From Pyrenopolyporus hunteri (taxonomy: Eukaryota; Ascomycota; Sordariomycetes; Xylariales; Hypoxylaceae): a stretch of DNA of 64,000 bases. This document shows positions 40,379 to 51,413 of the stretch, piece after piece. Positions within the stretch are counted from its first letter, which is position 1; each line of letters begins with the position of its first letter. A program made the position numbers and the translations under genes. The stretch is from positions 186,001 through 250,000 of the forward strand of contig CADCXC010000019.1 in assembly GCA_902806595.1 (NCBI GenBank), given 5' to 3'. The notes under the pieces were generated by a model. It worked only from the letters and a program-made list of their open reading frames with translations. It had not been told where the DNA came from and searched no databases.

Positions 40379-40789
40379 TTACGATTCGACGTATATTTAT
40401 TACCCGCTTAAGGTTTAAGCTCAGCTGTTAAAGCCACCTAATAATTTCACCGACCGCTGAAAAAAAAAAAAGGAGGAAAAAGAAAAAAGAAAAAAGAAAG
40501 AAGGAAAAGGGGGAGTTCCCCTATGGTACTGCGTAGTACCTGCTCGTAAGCTGCTGGGGTGTCTTTGACATCACTACCCGCCGTATTACATGTACCTACC
40601 CGTTCCCTGCAATACCTAGGATTTCCATCTATATCGCTATTACTAGGTACCTTGTACCTAGAACATCTACTCACTTAACACCACTAGGGATTTCCAGGTT
40701 CTGTTCTGTTTTGTTTCGTTTTTCAAAAAGGGAAACGGAAGAGGAAAATAAATACATTACATTACTTGGTTACTTGAGTTTCCGTAACG
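40379..40789 (+). promoter_or_regulatory. Upstream region of the HhH-GPD gene
   Basis: Ordinary base composition returns at ~40,390. Holds a purine tract (40,459-40,515), ACCTAGG/TACCTAG motifs near 40,610-40,660, and a TTTTG/TTTCG-rich stretch before the ATG. The open frame on the other strand here (75 codons) is low complexity and not a gene. Confidence 0.4.
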
Positions 40790-41977
40790 ATGGCTGGGGC
40801 CGCCGTCGAGGCCGAAGCGGATAGCGTCGCGGAACGACCGGCGACGCTTCGACGGAGCGCAAGGAATAAAAAAGGAGGAGATTTACCTATCAAACAAGAA
40901 AACGCGCCGTCCGCCACGCCACTATCCGCGTCCGCGCGACGGAGCAAGAGAGTTAGAGTCAAGGATGAAGAAGAGACCGATGAGAGCAAGACTCCAGCTA
41001 AATTAGCGAAGACTGAGATGTCAAGTTCAAGAAAGGAGGCTGCAGACAGAGAGAAGAAGAGCAGGAGCAAGGAGGGCAAGGGAGACAAGGAGGCGGGTCT
41101 CCGGGCGAAGAAGCTAAAGTCGTATACCCAATTCGCCAATAAGTCGCCATTCCCGGACTTCCCGCGGCCGATGCCCGAGGACTGCCGGAGAGCGTACGAG
41201 GTCCTGACGGCGTTGCATGGGGAACGGCAACGGCCCGAGAAGGTCAGCGCACCGGCCGACAGGGCTGGTTGCGGGGACGCGCCGTCGGTGCTGGACGCGC
41301 TGGTCCGCACGATCCTGTCGCAGAACACCAGCAACAGCAACAGCACGCGCGCCAAGCTGGACATGGACGAGGTGTACGGTAGCGGCGACTCGGAAGAGCG
41401 GTGGCACGCGGTCGCGACGGGCGGCGCCGCGAAGCTGGAGAAGGCCATAGCCAGAGGCGGGCTGGGCGGCGTCAAGAGCCGGGCCATCGTCGACATCCTC
41501 GACCAGGTGAAGCGGCGCTACGGGACGTACTCGCTAGACCACCTGCTGCGGCTGGAGGCGGCGGGCGACGACGAGGCGGCCATGCGCGAGCTGATCTCGT
41601 TCCGGGGCGTGGGCCCCAAGACGGCGAGCTGCGTGCTGCTGTTCTGCGTGGGGCGCGACAGCTTCGCCGTCGACACCCACGTGCACCGGATCACGGGCAT
41701 CATGGGCTGGCGGCCGCCGACGGCGACCCGCGACGAGGCGTTCGCGCACCTCGACGCGAGGGTGCCCGACGCGCTCAAGTACGGCTTGCACGTCCTGCTC
41801 GTCGAGCACGGCCGCAAGTGCGCCGAGTGCAGGGCCGGCGGGAAGAACATGGGACGGTGCGAGCTCCGTAGGGCGTTTAAGCGCGGGGACGCTAGCCGGC
41901 AAGCCGAGGGAGACGCGAGTCAGGTTAAAGAGGAGGAGCATGCGGATAGTGGAGGAAGAGGGCCGGACGAGGGATGA
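40790..41977 (+). CDS. HhH-GPD superfamily DNA glycosylase (endonuclease III-like)
   Basis: 395 residues, no intron needed. Residues 1-110 are basic and disordered with nuclear-localisation-like clusters (RRSKRVRVK). The catalytic domain spans about 120-375. It has LVRTILSQNTSN (the ILSQNT helix of EndoIII-type enzymes), the helix-hairpin-helix FRGVGPKTAS with Lys277, and FAVDTHVHRI with Asp295. These 18-residue-spaced Lys and Asp correspond to K120 and D138 of E. coli EndoIII, so a bifunctional glycosylase/AP-lyase in base excision repair is inferred. The C-terminal cysteine set HGRKCAEC...C lacks the first Cys of the usual C-X6-C-X2-C-X5-C iron-sulphur loop and has wrong spacing, so a [4Fe-4S] cluster is doubtful. 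The approach sequence PFPDFPRPMPEDC is shared with a plant/fungal HhH-GPD subfamily distinct from NTH1. GC content is very high in the catalytic half. The gene lies only ~400 bp from the RIP block. Confidence 0.88.
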   Translation: MAGAAVEAEADSVAERPATLRRSARNKKGGDLPIKQENAPSATPLSASARRSKRVRVKDEEETDESKTPAKLAKTEMSSSRKEAADREKKSRSKEGKGDKEAGLRAKKLKSYTQFANKSPFPDFPRPMPEDCRRAYEVLTALHGERQRPEKVSAPADRAGCGDAPSVLDALVRTILSQNTSNSNSTRAKLDMDEVYGSGDSEERWHAVATGGAAKLEKAIARGGLGGVKSRAIVDILDQVKRRYGTYSLDHLLRLEAAGDDEAAMRELISFRGVGPKTASCVLLFCVGRDSFAVDTHVHRITGIMGWRPPTATRDEAFAHLDARVPDALKYGLHVLLVEHGRKCAECRAGGKNMGRCELRRAFKRGDASRQAEGDASQVKEEEHADSGGRGPDEG

Positions 41978-43618
41978 AGAAGGGGGGGGGACGGGGGAGA
42001 AGCGGATCCTGAAGGCGAGTGAGTTTTGTGACGTAGACGGGTGTATATGGATCTAGGACGTATGGATGTGACGGGTATAATATCATAATAATTAATTCTC
42101 CTCGGAAGGCGACTACACTACCTCAGCAAGGAGGTGTGCTTTCAAAATCGAGAGATAGGTTGATACGAGCGCGGAGATGTAGGGAATAATTATACGACCG
42201 CCTCCGGAATCCAACGGTTAAGCTTGAGTGAAGCTTTTCTTCTCCGGTCTTGCGGTATTTCAATGTAGCAATGGATGAAAGCCGTGTCGCATCTACCCAC
42301 ACCACCAGAAACACATGGTATATTATTACCTCGTCTCCTATTTTTAGCTCAACTGGCGGCGAGGCTCTACGACTACCCGAACGAAGGTAGGAACCTTCCT
42401 AAAATACCTCTTTGACACGGGTTAAACTCTGGGAGGCGTTCCCGTCGCGCAAGAGTCCGATGTCTATATGACTAGAGTGGCAGTAGCTGAGGCCTCTAGC
42501 GGACTTAGGTTCGGGACAAGGATTAGCCCTAAGGGTTAGGTACGCTTGGGCGGACGGCTCTGAAGCACGACCGCCTTTGGCAGGCTTCGCCTGTCCCTCA
42601 AACGCAGTATCAGCACCTCAAGCGCGGTTTATTTTGGTTAGGTTTCTCTTCCCTCTCCCTACTTCACGGGTAATGGGGCCTTCGAGTCCATACTAAAAAT
42701 TTCCTGCGGATCAAGGCGAGCCCTTACTACATTCACGACGTAGTTCTGACTCGTTGGGACAAAGCCCCTACCAGGACCATACGCCGTGCCGCATCTATAT
42801 CGAAACTTACCTGCCTGTTACGCACACGGTAAAGGGATGGAAGCCCCGTAGGACCCAGATTAGGCCGAGAGATATCTTCAATTTACACACGTTATAATAG
42901 ACGTCCTAATCTATTATTGTAAGTCCGCCGCGGACGAGAATAAGCGAAAATCACCACGCGAGAGCATGCATTATTCCGAATATGGTAGCGCTTCTAATTT
43001 ACTTATTATAACAAACCGTAAGAAAGCTATGCCACTAAGAAGGTAAGAGGCTTATAAAAAGAAAATACGAAAGAAAAAGACGTAGATGCATACCTAGGTA
43101 TGCAAACCATCCAAGTGCAGATTGGGCATAATCGTCAAATTCCTCACGTCCGGTCCTAGATATTAAGCTCCGCTAAATTCCATAGATCGACCCAATTATC
43201 GAAGGGGCGTTATCGCTAAACCAAGGCCCTTCCCATCTCTTCGTTCTTTTTTTTTTTTTTTTTTTTCTCGTCGTGGGGCTTGCATTTGACAGTGTTCGAA
43301 GCAGCAGTCGTCATGGTGATAGAGCCAAGTAGGGGACTGTGATGTAATTATGACTCTCGTATTCTCTCCTACAGCCCAAAGTGCGGGCCCCTTGGGGTTC
43401 GATGCAACAGATCTGGGTTAGCATCCGCTCTTCACCCTGCCGAATGCTATGAGTGAATAGTTATTCGCTTACTTTCATCGCCTGATTATTATTGCGACAA
43501 TAATTAGTTCTAAATGTTTGGTTGCACATTCAGATCTCAGTCTCTTTACACATCAAACGCTTCCTCGAGGTAGCGTAATACAGCTGTAACATCGGCTGGC
43601 CGAACCCCCAGTCCTTGG
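41978..43618. other. Intergenic, no gene recognised
   Basis: 1.6 kb with mixed composition. No open frame with family resemblance, no tRNA fold with a proper B box. A 21-nt T run lies around 43,246-43,266, and TATTATAACAAA/ATAATTAG-type AT patches at 42,890-43,020 and 43,480-43,510. The ~350 bp before 43,619 probably form the regulator's promoter and leader. Confidence 0.5.
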
Positions 43619-46600
43619 ATGGATCCTTCTAAGCAAGCCCAGCACCCGGATGACTTAGGGTCCTCGGGACAGCAACTATGGAGACCAGATCTTCCCCATC
43701 ACTTTCTCCAGCCCGGCTCTATGGCCAGCCCTACCGTTCCCGATCCTACCATTCTGGGACATAGCCCTATAGTACCGCTACCGGGACAACATGAGGGTCT
43801 AAGCCACCTCGCATCCGCCGCGGCCATCTCCGATCCGTACAACATATCGTCCGGGGCGTCGCAGCCGGGCCCGAGACCACAGGGTCATAGCGGGCCGTCC
43901 GCTTTCATAGCTAATGAAAGCCTCGGTTCCGGCGCATCGACGGCGACAGCGCAGCAAAGGGAACAACTTAGAGCTAAGCGCCGTGTTCCTAACTCCCAGC
44001 GGAAGAGGACCCAGGTCAGTTGCGACGCTTGTAAGACACGAAGATGCAAGTGCGTACGCCTCAAGGCCGCTCCGGGGTCCGATAGCGATGCGTCGAGACC
44101 CGGTGACCAGCCCCCTTGCAAGTTGTGCGTCGAGACCGGGATCCCGTGCGTGACGACGATGCCGCGCAAGCAACGGGTCTACGGTAGCGTCGAGAATCTA
44201 GACAAGAGATACCGAGCCCTCGAGGCGTTGGTTTCGGGACTGTTTCCCGATCTAAATCCCCGAGCCACCGCGGAAGAGTTGGTGGCCTTCGGTCGAGAAA
44301 GAGCCATTGCTATGCCCGACTTTGGCGAGTCGTCCGATCAACCTCAGCAGAGCGACCATGCGCCAAAGACAGAGCCAGGGGCGGCTACGTCCTCCGAACT
44401 ATTCACGGGCCTATCAGAGCCGGGAATCGGATCGAACCTGATTATAGCGGGGACCGATGACAGCAAGACAATATTGCCTCCGTCCTATCTCATGAGATCT
44501 GCGCCGATGACTACTCCGCGGCCATCACCCGAATCGGGTACGGGTAGTACCGCGGACCCCAATGCTGAAAATACCGGCTTGATAAGGGATGCTACGGGCC
44601 GGCCACACTACATAGGGCCATGTGGGAGCCTTGCTTTCTTCGGCAAAATGCGTGACATGTTTACACGGCGGTTCCAGGACACGGAGAGCCCAGGCAGATC
44701 CGAGCGGACGGGCGACAATTCTACAGGTGACAGAGGTCAGATCTTCCACAATAATCCGTTGGCCGCTTCTCTGGGCGGGACTGGTGATCGTGGACGACCA
44801 GTGAAGTCTCCTTCGGGGAGAGACGGCTCCGGTTCACCGGGTAACAACGTCCTGGATCATCTTGATGGCGATTCTCCTCCCGAGATATGCGAAGAAATGC
44901 TTAAAGACCATCCCAACGACCCCGAATTCTGGAGGTATCGCAAGAGAGTGTCCCAACTTGAATTACCCCCTAAAGACCGAGCAGACGCCTGTGTTCAAGC
45001 CTACTTCAATTCCGTCCATCCGAACTTCATCTTATTCCACCGGCTGACGTTTCAAACCGCGTACGAGAAGATGTGGCGTTGTTGGGAGGCGCACAACACT
45101 AGAAACCAGAGCATCCGCGTCAAAGAAACCTCCGTATCGGTTGGTTGGCTGTGTTGTCTGTATATGATCTTAATCATGGGATCTCGATCGCTCCCGCAGA
45201 ACAGCGAGTCGCTGGACTTTCAACGGAAATGGTTCTCGCACGTTGAGCAACTACCGCCTCTCCTTGGCACTTCGAGTCTTCCAAACGTGTGCGCCTATAT
45301 GCTCCTCTCGCTATATTATCACAATACCAATGACCGGACCAGCGCCTGGACGTTCCACGGCGCGGCCTGCCGACTGGCGATAGCCCTTGGTATGCATCGC
45401 GAGAGCAGTTCGAGCCTGTTCGACCCGGTTGAGAGACAACTTCGAAAGCTGGTTTGGTGGACCCTGTACGGTTACGAACAGTTTCTATGCTGTTCGTTGG
45501 GACGACCTAGCGCGATTGATGATAGGGAAATGGACGTTGGGATCCCGAACGACGACTACCTGGACGCGAATCTACTCCTTCCGCGATATATCGAGCGTTC
45601 GGCTCGGTTAGACATGTTACTCGCTGCTGTGCGGCGTGGCATCTTCGACCCCGGGTTTGTTCCGGGGAGGATGTATGCTCGAGCCTTGGAGTTCCTGAAG
45701 ATCGTGGCAGGTTGGGAAGAGGCTCTCCCAAGACGACTTAGACCAGTAGCTTACGAGGATAGGACGGACGGCAGCGATAATCAGTGGCGGAGCGCTATGT
45801 TGCTCCAAATCCGTTACCAACATACTCTTAGTTTCCTGGCACGCCCGTTCCTTTTCGAGACTATTGAATCTGCTAACGGCGAATATCCCCTCGGGCCGGA
45901 TGCGCGTAAGATAAGAGCATTGTGCAAGGTCTGCCTGACTAGTGCGATGCGCTGCGGGCATCTCATTATCAACCTATGGCACGCAGGCCAGATAAATGGG
46001 GTGACGTGGATAGATATCTACTACGCTTATATGTCCAGCCTAGATATTTCGCTAGCCTTGCTCTCCCCAGATTCCCTACACCAAGACGAGGATAACGGAG
46101 ATATCTGCAGATCGGATCTTATACAAAAGCACACGGTGGAAGAGATGAAGGATGTTGTCAGGCAGTTATGCGAAGTCATGTCGACGATCGAGGTATGCGG
46201 GACAAATGCTCGATTTGCGAAGGCGGCCTTCGAGTTTGCCATCACTCTCGGAATCATTCCCGAGGAAAGCATTTTCTCTCTGGGCCTACCACTCCCCGAC
46301 TCGAAGGTAACGAATCAGGCTAAGGGTGTGATCGAGGAAAATCGCACCAGCCGGTCGGAGGGAGAGGACCAAGGATTCGTCGGCGGTCAAAGACAGGGAG
46401 TGGAAATAGGCGGATTCGACCCCGGCGTGGCTTTGATGCCTGGATACGGCCGGGCGGGTGACATGAACCTAGATTTCCAAGGCAATCTAGATTACCCCCC
46501 AAGTGATGGGATGGGCGACGTGCAATGGGACATGTGAGTCGATGCTAAGCCAATATCAAACCAACGCGTCTATGTGTTTGAAGTTTCCCGTATTAATAGG

Positions 46601-46730
46601 CGCTGACTTCGAAACTGTTAGGATATTGCAACCTTCCCAGTGGAACGGCGCCGCGTTGAACATGGACATGGACTGGGTCTGGCAATGCCCAAACCAAAGC
46701 TCGCACGGTAATTTTTTCAGTGCCCAATAG
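43619..46730 (+). CDS. Zn(II)2Cys6 transcription factor with fungal_trans domain
   Basis: Revised model: exon 1 43,619-46,533, intron 46,534-46,621 (GTGAGT donor, branch GCTGAC, acceptor TTAG), exon 2 46,622-46,730; 1,007 residues. Without splicing the frame stops at 46,537, but the spliced frame adds ILQPSQWNGAALNMDMDWVW..., an acidic/hydrophobic tail like those of fungal activators. The binuclear zinc cluster is at 135-177: C-X2-C-X6-C, a long 21-residue loop, then C-X2-C-X6-C, followed by a basic linker and a short helix (YRALEALVSGLF). The fungal-specific middle homology domain runs ~455-720 (VQAYFNSVHPNF, then GAACRLAIALGMHRE and LVWWTLYGYEQFL). Residues 1-120 are Pro/Ser/Gln-rich. A sequence-specific nuclear regulator; targets unknown. 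Convergent with BTN1, 238 bp apart. Confidence 0.9.
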
Positions 46731-46968
46731 CCCGGCAACGAGGGGGATTGTTCCCGAGGTCCGTTCCCGAGTCTGGGGGATGGTGGCGAGCACTCCCCAC
46801 GGCCAGTGGTCTCCGAAGCCCGCTATCGCTATTCTCGCAAGCGCAGCAGACAGTCGGACGGACAAGCAACACTACGACTTGGCTCCAGGGGTTAAGGGAA
46901 CCTACCTAACGTAGGTACTAGGCTTGTTGGACCAATAACCTGCCCTTTTATATATCTTTCCTGTGGCT

Positions 46969-48408
46969 TTAGCTAACCTGAATCTTCTTACACCAGTCTC
47001 TCCCATGCTGAACCTGCCAGTCGCAAAGCCAGACTTCCACGGCCATACTAACAAATCCAGCGATGCAGATACCTGCACTATCACTGACACTTGTAGCCCC
47101 AAGACTAAACTCTCGCTCAGAAGGTGGAATATGTTGCATGATCTCGGCGAACGTGTTCACGTACACTGCCCCACCGAGTAGCCCTTCCCAGAATATGATG
47201 ATGAAGATAATGTAGACGCTCGGGAGAAATGCTAATAAGGCATGAAGCGTGAGAACTACGAGGTTGGCAATTTGGAGAAGCGAAGGAAGATATAGATGTC
47301 GGATACGAACGAAGGCTATCGAGGAACGGGAAACGAAGACACCCAGCTGGTACAAGAACCCGTACATGGGATAGAAATCCCGGTACTCCCTGAAGGGGGT
47401 CGACCGTAGTGGGAATAATAGAGTTGGGGAGACGCCTTGGTTAATTGTATATTCGGCGATATAGACCAGCAGCAACGGAAGCATGTAGGGGAAGAATAAC
47501 GACCTAGCCCGCCGCATGTTCGATCTCAGTCTTAGTAGAGTATCCATGCCTTCCGCCGAATGGCCGGGAGGCGTGACCGTTGGCTCCGGCGAGAGGAGGC
47601 TAGAAGTAGCATTGACAGCCGGCAAGTCGTCTTCAACGACGTCCTGCCCCAAGTCCCGATCTGGCACTACTTGATACCCCTTCGTCCCCTTACCTGACGG
47701 AGCGGTCCTTGAGGCAGTATTAGGAAGAAACTAGCGAGCATAATTATGGGCAGGAAGGCTGAAGCTAGCAAACTATCCTTAACAGAGAAGCCAATCCAAT
47801 CAGTAAACAGGACATATAGGCCAGCGCCAACGAGGCCGGCTGCGCCCGTGCCGCTCCCCAGGCGGCGAGGCTCATATGACCGTAATAGTGTGTCAAGCCG
47901 AGGAAACTCAGCTCTCCGGCGCCGCTTGTTAAACTGGCGAATATTACGCCAGCCATCTTGACCCCGACGGACCTATCTGGCGGTGTGAGCGCGATCAGGA
48001 ACATGCCGAAGGAAGATCCGGCAGCAAAACGATCACCCGCAGCCAGTATGGGACTTTATGTATGAAGTACGGCGCAACCAACTTGGTCAGGAACGAGGGA
48101 AGGACATCGGCGAGAAGAACTAGACCTTTGGGCACGTCGGATCCGACGAGGTCCTGCGCGGCGGAAAGGATGATAACGTAGAGGACGTTATTAATCAATC
48201 CTTTGGCAACCTACGTCAGCGCATGTACCGGCGAAACCATAGGGAAGGAGGACGAGATACCAAAGAGCCAGAAGGCGACCAACATCGATGCGTTGGCATT
48301 CTGAAAGGCGGAGGTGAGACGAGCCCGGTAGAGGGCCCAAGACGACGACGGCGACCCAGGCATGGGGAGGAGACCCGAGGACGCCGGCGAACGGCTCATG
48401 CTACGCAT
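46969..48408 (-). CDS. btn1: Battenin / CLN3 family vacuolar membrane protein, with two apparent 1-nt deletions
   Basis: Exons on minus: 48,408-48,261; 48,200-47,694; 47,643-46,969. Intron 1 (48,260-48,201, 60 nt) restores FWLFG-LINNVLYVIILSA. Intron 2 (47,693-47,644, 50 nt, GTAAGG...CAG) is a candidate that removes a frame change and a stop. Two frame breaks remain, each one base short: at the AAAA run 48,026-48,029 (between YWLRVIV and GMFLIALTPP) and the CCCC run 47,856-47,859 (between SLAAWG and the GTGAAGLVGAGLYVL-type segment). With one base added at each, coding length is 444 codons, close to human CLN3 (438 aa). Family hallmarks are EYTINQGVSPTLLFP, YQLGVFVSRSS and FWEGLLGGAVYVNTF, with about ten hydrophobic segments. 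BTN1 acts in the vacuolar membrane in pH and basic-amino-acid homeostasis. Either assembly errors in homopolymers or an early pseudogene. Confidence 0.85.
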
Positions 48409-49142
48409 ACGTATAGCTACTGATTTTTATTTTATTTTTTGTGCTGGAATATAAATATATTGACCAGGCGTCGTAGCATGCGCGACTGTATAATGTAGGT
48501 AGTAAGCGGTTGCAGAGGAGATGCAGCACGTTTGTTAGTGGTAGCGGTGGGAACTGCATACGACCATGTACCTAGTAGATATCTACAAGATAAGGTACAC
48601 CCGTATGATAAGGCCACAAGGATCGAATACGTACCCGGGTACCTTCAGAGGTCAGCGCATCCTACCTAAGGTACCTAGGTAGGTACCTACACCTACCTAC
48701 CCATTATTCGTCGGGGAAGACGAGAAAAAAGTCAACAACAATACCTACCTACCTAGGTAAGGTTAGGTAGGTAGGTAGGTACTAGCCAAAATAAATATGG
48801 GCATGTAGGTGGTAGGTAGGTACGCACATCACAGAAGGGTAGGTACCTACATATTCCCTAACCACCCCTTATTAACGCAGTTATAACCCAACGATGACAG
48901 ACATGATACCCGACAGAAGAATAAAAGGCCTTGGAATTTACAGCAGATGATCCCATAGACTATGGGTACCTACATGTAGGCAAGTACCTATTATTAATAC
49001 GCGATGTTCAACGGTTATTCAAATCAGCAGGTACCCAGGCCCCTTAATATTTCATGTCTTTGACTGAAAAATTATTAACTTGAGAAGAAAACGGTAACTA
49101 TAGCTAGATCACCCAGGACGCAGCTAACTAGAAAGGGGAAAA

Positions 49143-49173
<31 letters not shown>

Positions 49174-49214
49174 AAACCACCAGAGACAAAGCCAAGTTGC
49201 AAATTTCCACCATT
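48409..49214. repeat. Intergenic region rich in AGGT/ACCT repeats
   Basis: From ~48,630 to 48,980 the sequence is dominated by TAGG/CCTA tetramers, with CCTACCTACCTAGGTA and GGTAGGTAGGTAGGTA stretches. A (GA)n microsatellite of ~14 units lies at 49,152-49,174 after an A run. No gene seen. The region serves as upstream DNA of btn1 and 3' flank of the acyltransferase gene. Confidence 0.65.
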
Positions 49215-50334
49215 TTAGAATCGTAGGAGAACTTCCTCGCTGTACTCGGTAGGCCTCCCGAACGTAACCTGCGCATTCCTCCCTGTCAAATCCATTACGA
49301 TGGTGAATAGCGTCTGGGCCTTGGAACCGACTTCTTGCTTTCTATTGATGGACGCCGGATACCCCTTAGTGTCCTTGAGGACTTCGAAGAGAGCGTCGAG
49401 AGTCGGTTCAGGTATACTAGACGTGAGCTCCTGGATTCGCGTCAGTCGCCACGGCGAGTCTTCCAGCCAGGTGAGCTCCTTGACGTCTGGCTTGTCGAGA
49501 ATAAGATGATTGGTGTGGCACAATCGTCCCTCGATATCCGCAGCCAACTCCTTCACCCAGAGGCTTGTACACTCGAGGCCCGTCGAACCTGTCGCGTCGC
49601 CAATCAAGATGTGCCCGCCTCCAGCAACGCCGAAAGATTTAATCGACTTCACGGCTTCCTCTCGTGATTTTGACTCTAACGCGACGCGGAGAGCGAAATG
49701 TATGGGCAGCTTTGACCAGTCGACACCACGACAGCGGATGGCATTCAAGCAGCAGCCCACGCCGTTCGAATTAAGCCCGATTTTCCCGATGATGCCAGCT
49801 TCGGTGACCATCGCAATGTCCGGCATGTCCGTCCCCGCCTGAGATATGTAGCATATTATGAGATTGGGACCTTGTTCTATCCTCCAATCCCAGTTCTGAC
49901 AGAGAAACGACTTGGATCCGGCGAACCAACCCAGACTTGTGCAGCCGTCACTGGGGACAGCGGGTATCCCTTCAGACGTGTGGGAACAGAGGCCGAAAGT
50001 AATCTCAGAGCGTATGTTCAACGCTAGGATATCCAGGAACGGTATCTGCGCTCCATGGGCGATGCCACTGAGCTCCACGAGGTAGCGTGGTACGATCCCT
50101 TTCAAGAGCTCATAGTATTTGGACGCTTCTTGCAGAACGTCGGCCCAACCCAACGAGCAGGACTCCTGGAACATCTGTTTATAGAAACGGACGGATCCCC
50201 GTATCTTATCTTTGGCTAGTTTACCATGCGTCAAGCCAATCTACTGCAGAATTAGTTTCGGGGACGATGAGTCGCCGACGGACCCAGAAGGGCAGTACCT
50301 CGTAAGGCGTTCCACTACACCGGACTTCTAGCAT
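49215..50334 (-). CDS. Isopenicillin N acyltransferase-like protein (peptidase C45 family)
   Basis: Revised model: exon 1 50,334-50,299 (MLEVRCSGTPYE), intron 50,298-50,241 (58 nt, ACTAAT branch, GTAG end), exon 2 50,240-49,215; 353 residues. The new exon supplies the N-terminal strand and the IG-x-x-HG motif (PYEIGLTHGKLAK) typical of the family. The autoproteolytic site is DGCTS with Gly111/Cys112, and QNWDW gives Asp130. The 18-residue Cys-Asp spacing equals that of Penicillium PenDE (C103/D121). By family knowledge the precursor self-cleaves before Cys112 into alpha and beta chains of an Ntn hydrolase that transfers acyl groups to or from amide nitrogen. It ends LLRF, not a clear peroxisomal SKL/ARL signal, unlike PenDE. 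No ACV synthetase or IPNS is nearby, so penicillin synthesis is not implied; the substrate is unknown. Confidence 0.88.
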
Positions 50335-51137
50335 ACTGCTTTACGGGGCAACGATTTTTTTTTTTCTTGGGGGGGAAGGGGATGTCGTATATGAAGTATG
50401 ACGACCGATATGATAAAAGGGTTAACCACTGAGGATAATAATTATATCTCATGTATTTCCCAAGTGACCTATCGGTATAGTATACCATTCCATGCAATGC
50501 ATATATGAAAAGCGACGCTTCCCCGCAAGCGGTGAATTGGTGCATCTCACATCTATGGTATATACCTGTATCCATATATATATACCTAGGTAGGTAGGCA
50601 GGATATATACTACATCATGTGCCTACCACGTGCAAGTATGAATATGACTAGGATAAAGTGCACATGTGGTAGGAACGCAATGTAGGTGTAGTAAGTTATC
50701 GAGAGAGCTCGAATATCGAACTCTTTTCGATGTACCAACATTTTGCTAAGGAACGATCTTATAGGTAAGAAGCCAGGGAGCCAAGGCTTTTCGTATTTTC
50801 TCTATTTCCTCTCCTTTTTCTTTTCTTACTCTTTTTCTCTTGTTTCGTTTCTCTCGGGGAAACGTACGTCGAATAGAGCGCCAATCCTTCTACAATTACC
50901 GCGTAACGGGCTAAATCGAAACCTTTTGGTTTATACCGTCTGTAGACGTACCAATCGGCCTGCTAGGGGCGGCGGGGGAAGGGGGATCGGCGATGGTTCG
51001 TCTATCAGAGTTTGGCTTTAAGGTAATATAGGCTCGAGCCCCAAGACCACGACGTCACACATGTATGCATATACGTACCTACGTACCTGGCAGGTAGGTA
51101 CCTACTCCGATTTCAGGTCCTACCCATAGGTACTGGG
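50335..51137. other. Intergenic, no gene recognised
   Basis: Upstream of the acyltransferase gene. Contains a T9/G9 run at 50,352-50,374, a TACCTAGGTAGGTAGG cluster at 50,582-50,600 and another at 51,070-51,105, and a CT-rich stretch at 50,797-50,860. The 92-codon frame here is a low-complexity CT-tract translation and is not called. Confidence 0.45.
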
Positions 51138-51413
51138 CAGAAGGACGTCAAAATAACTGGCGCACCCCCTAACAATAAATACTAAGGGACTTAAAATAAT
51201 AAAATTCATATCCGCCTAAAAAATAGATTGAATGTTAAAACTAATTATTGTAACATATTTATAGTTTATATAATAGTCTATAAAATTTTTGAAAATTTAA
51301 AACAAGATGGTAATATGAATTTTCGAGATTGAAGATAAAATATTAAAGTATAGTTTGGTATTGATGGAATTGAAGCGTTTTGGTAGTGCGCCACTTTTTT
51401 TGACGTCCTTCTG
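51138..51413. mobile_element. 276-bp MITE
   Basis: Terminal inverted repeats of 28 bp start CAGAAGGACGTCAAAA and end GGCGCAC; about four mismatches between the two ends. Flanked by the 5-bp direct repeat CTGGG (51,133-51,137 and 51,414-51,418). The interior is AT-rich and non-coding. Not obviously RIPed. Transposase family not assignable from the ends. Confidence 0.82.

Noticed and set aside
41114..41941. Several overlapping frames of 77-156 codons on both strands
   Set aside because: Shadows of the GC-rich glycosylase gene.
42530..42545. CCTAAGGGTTAGG resembling telomere repeat
   Set aside because: Single imperfect motif, no array.
42300..43600. tRNA genes
   Set aside because: GGTTCG-like strings near 42,510 and 43,390 lack a matching acceptor stem and anticodon arm.
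47644..47693. Third frameshift in btn1
   Set aside because: Better explained by a 50-nt GTAAGG...CAG intron that keeps phase 0 and makes exon lengths divisible by three, although no clear branch site is seen.
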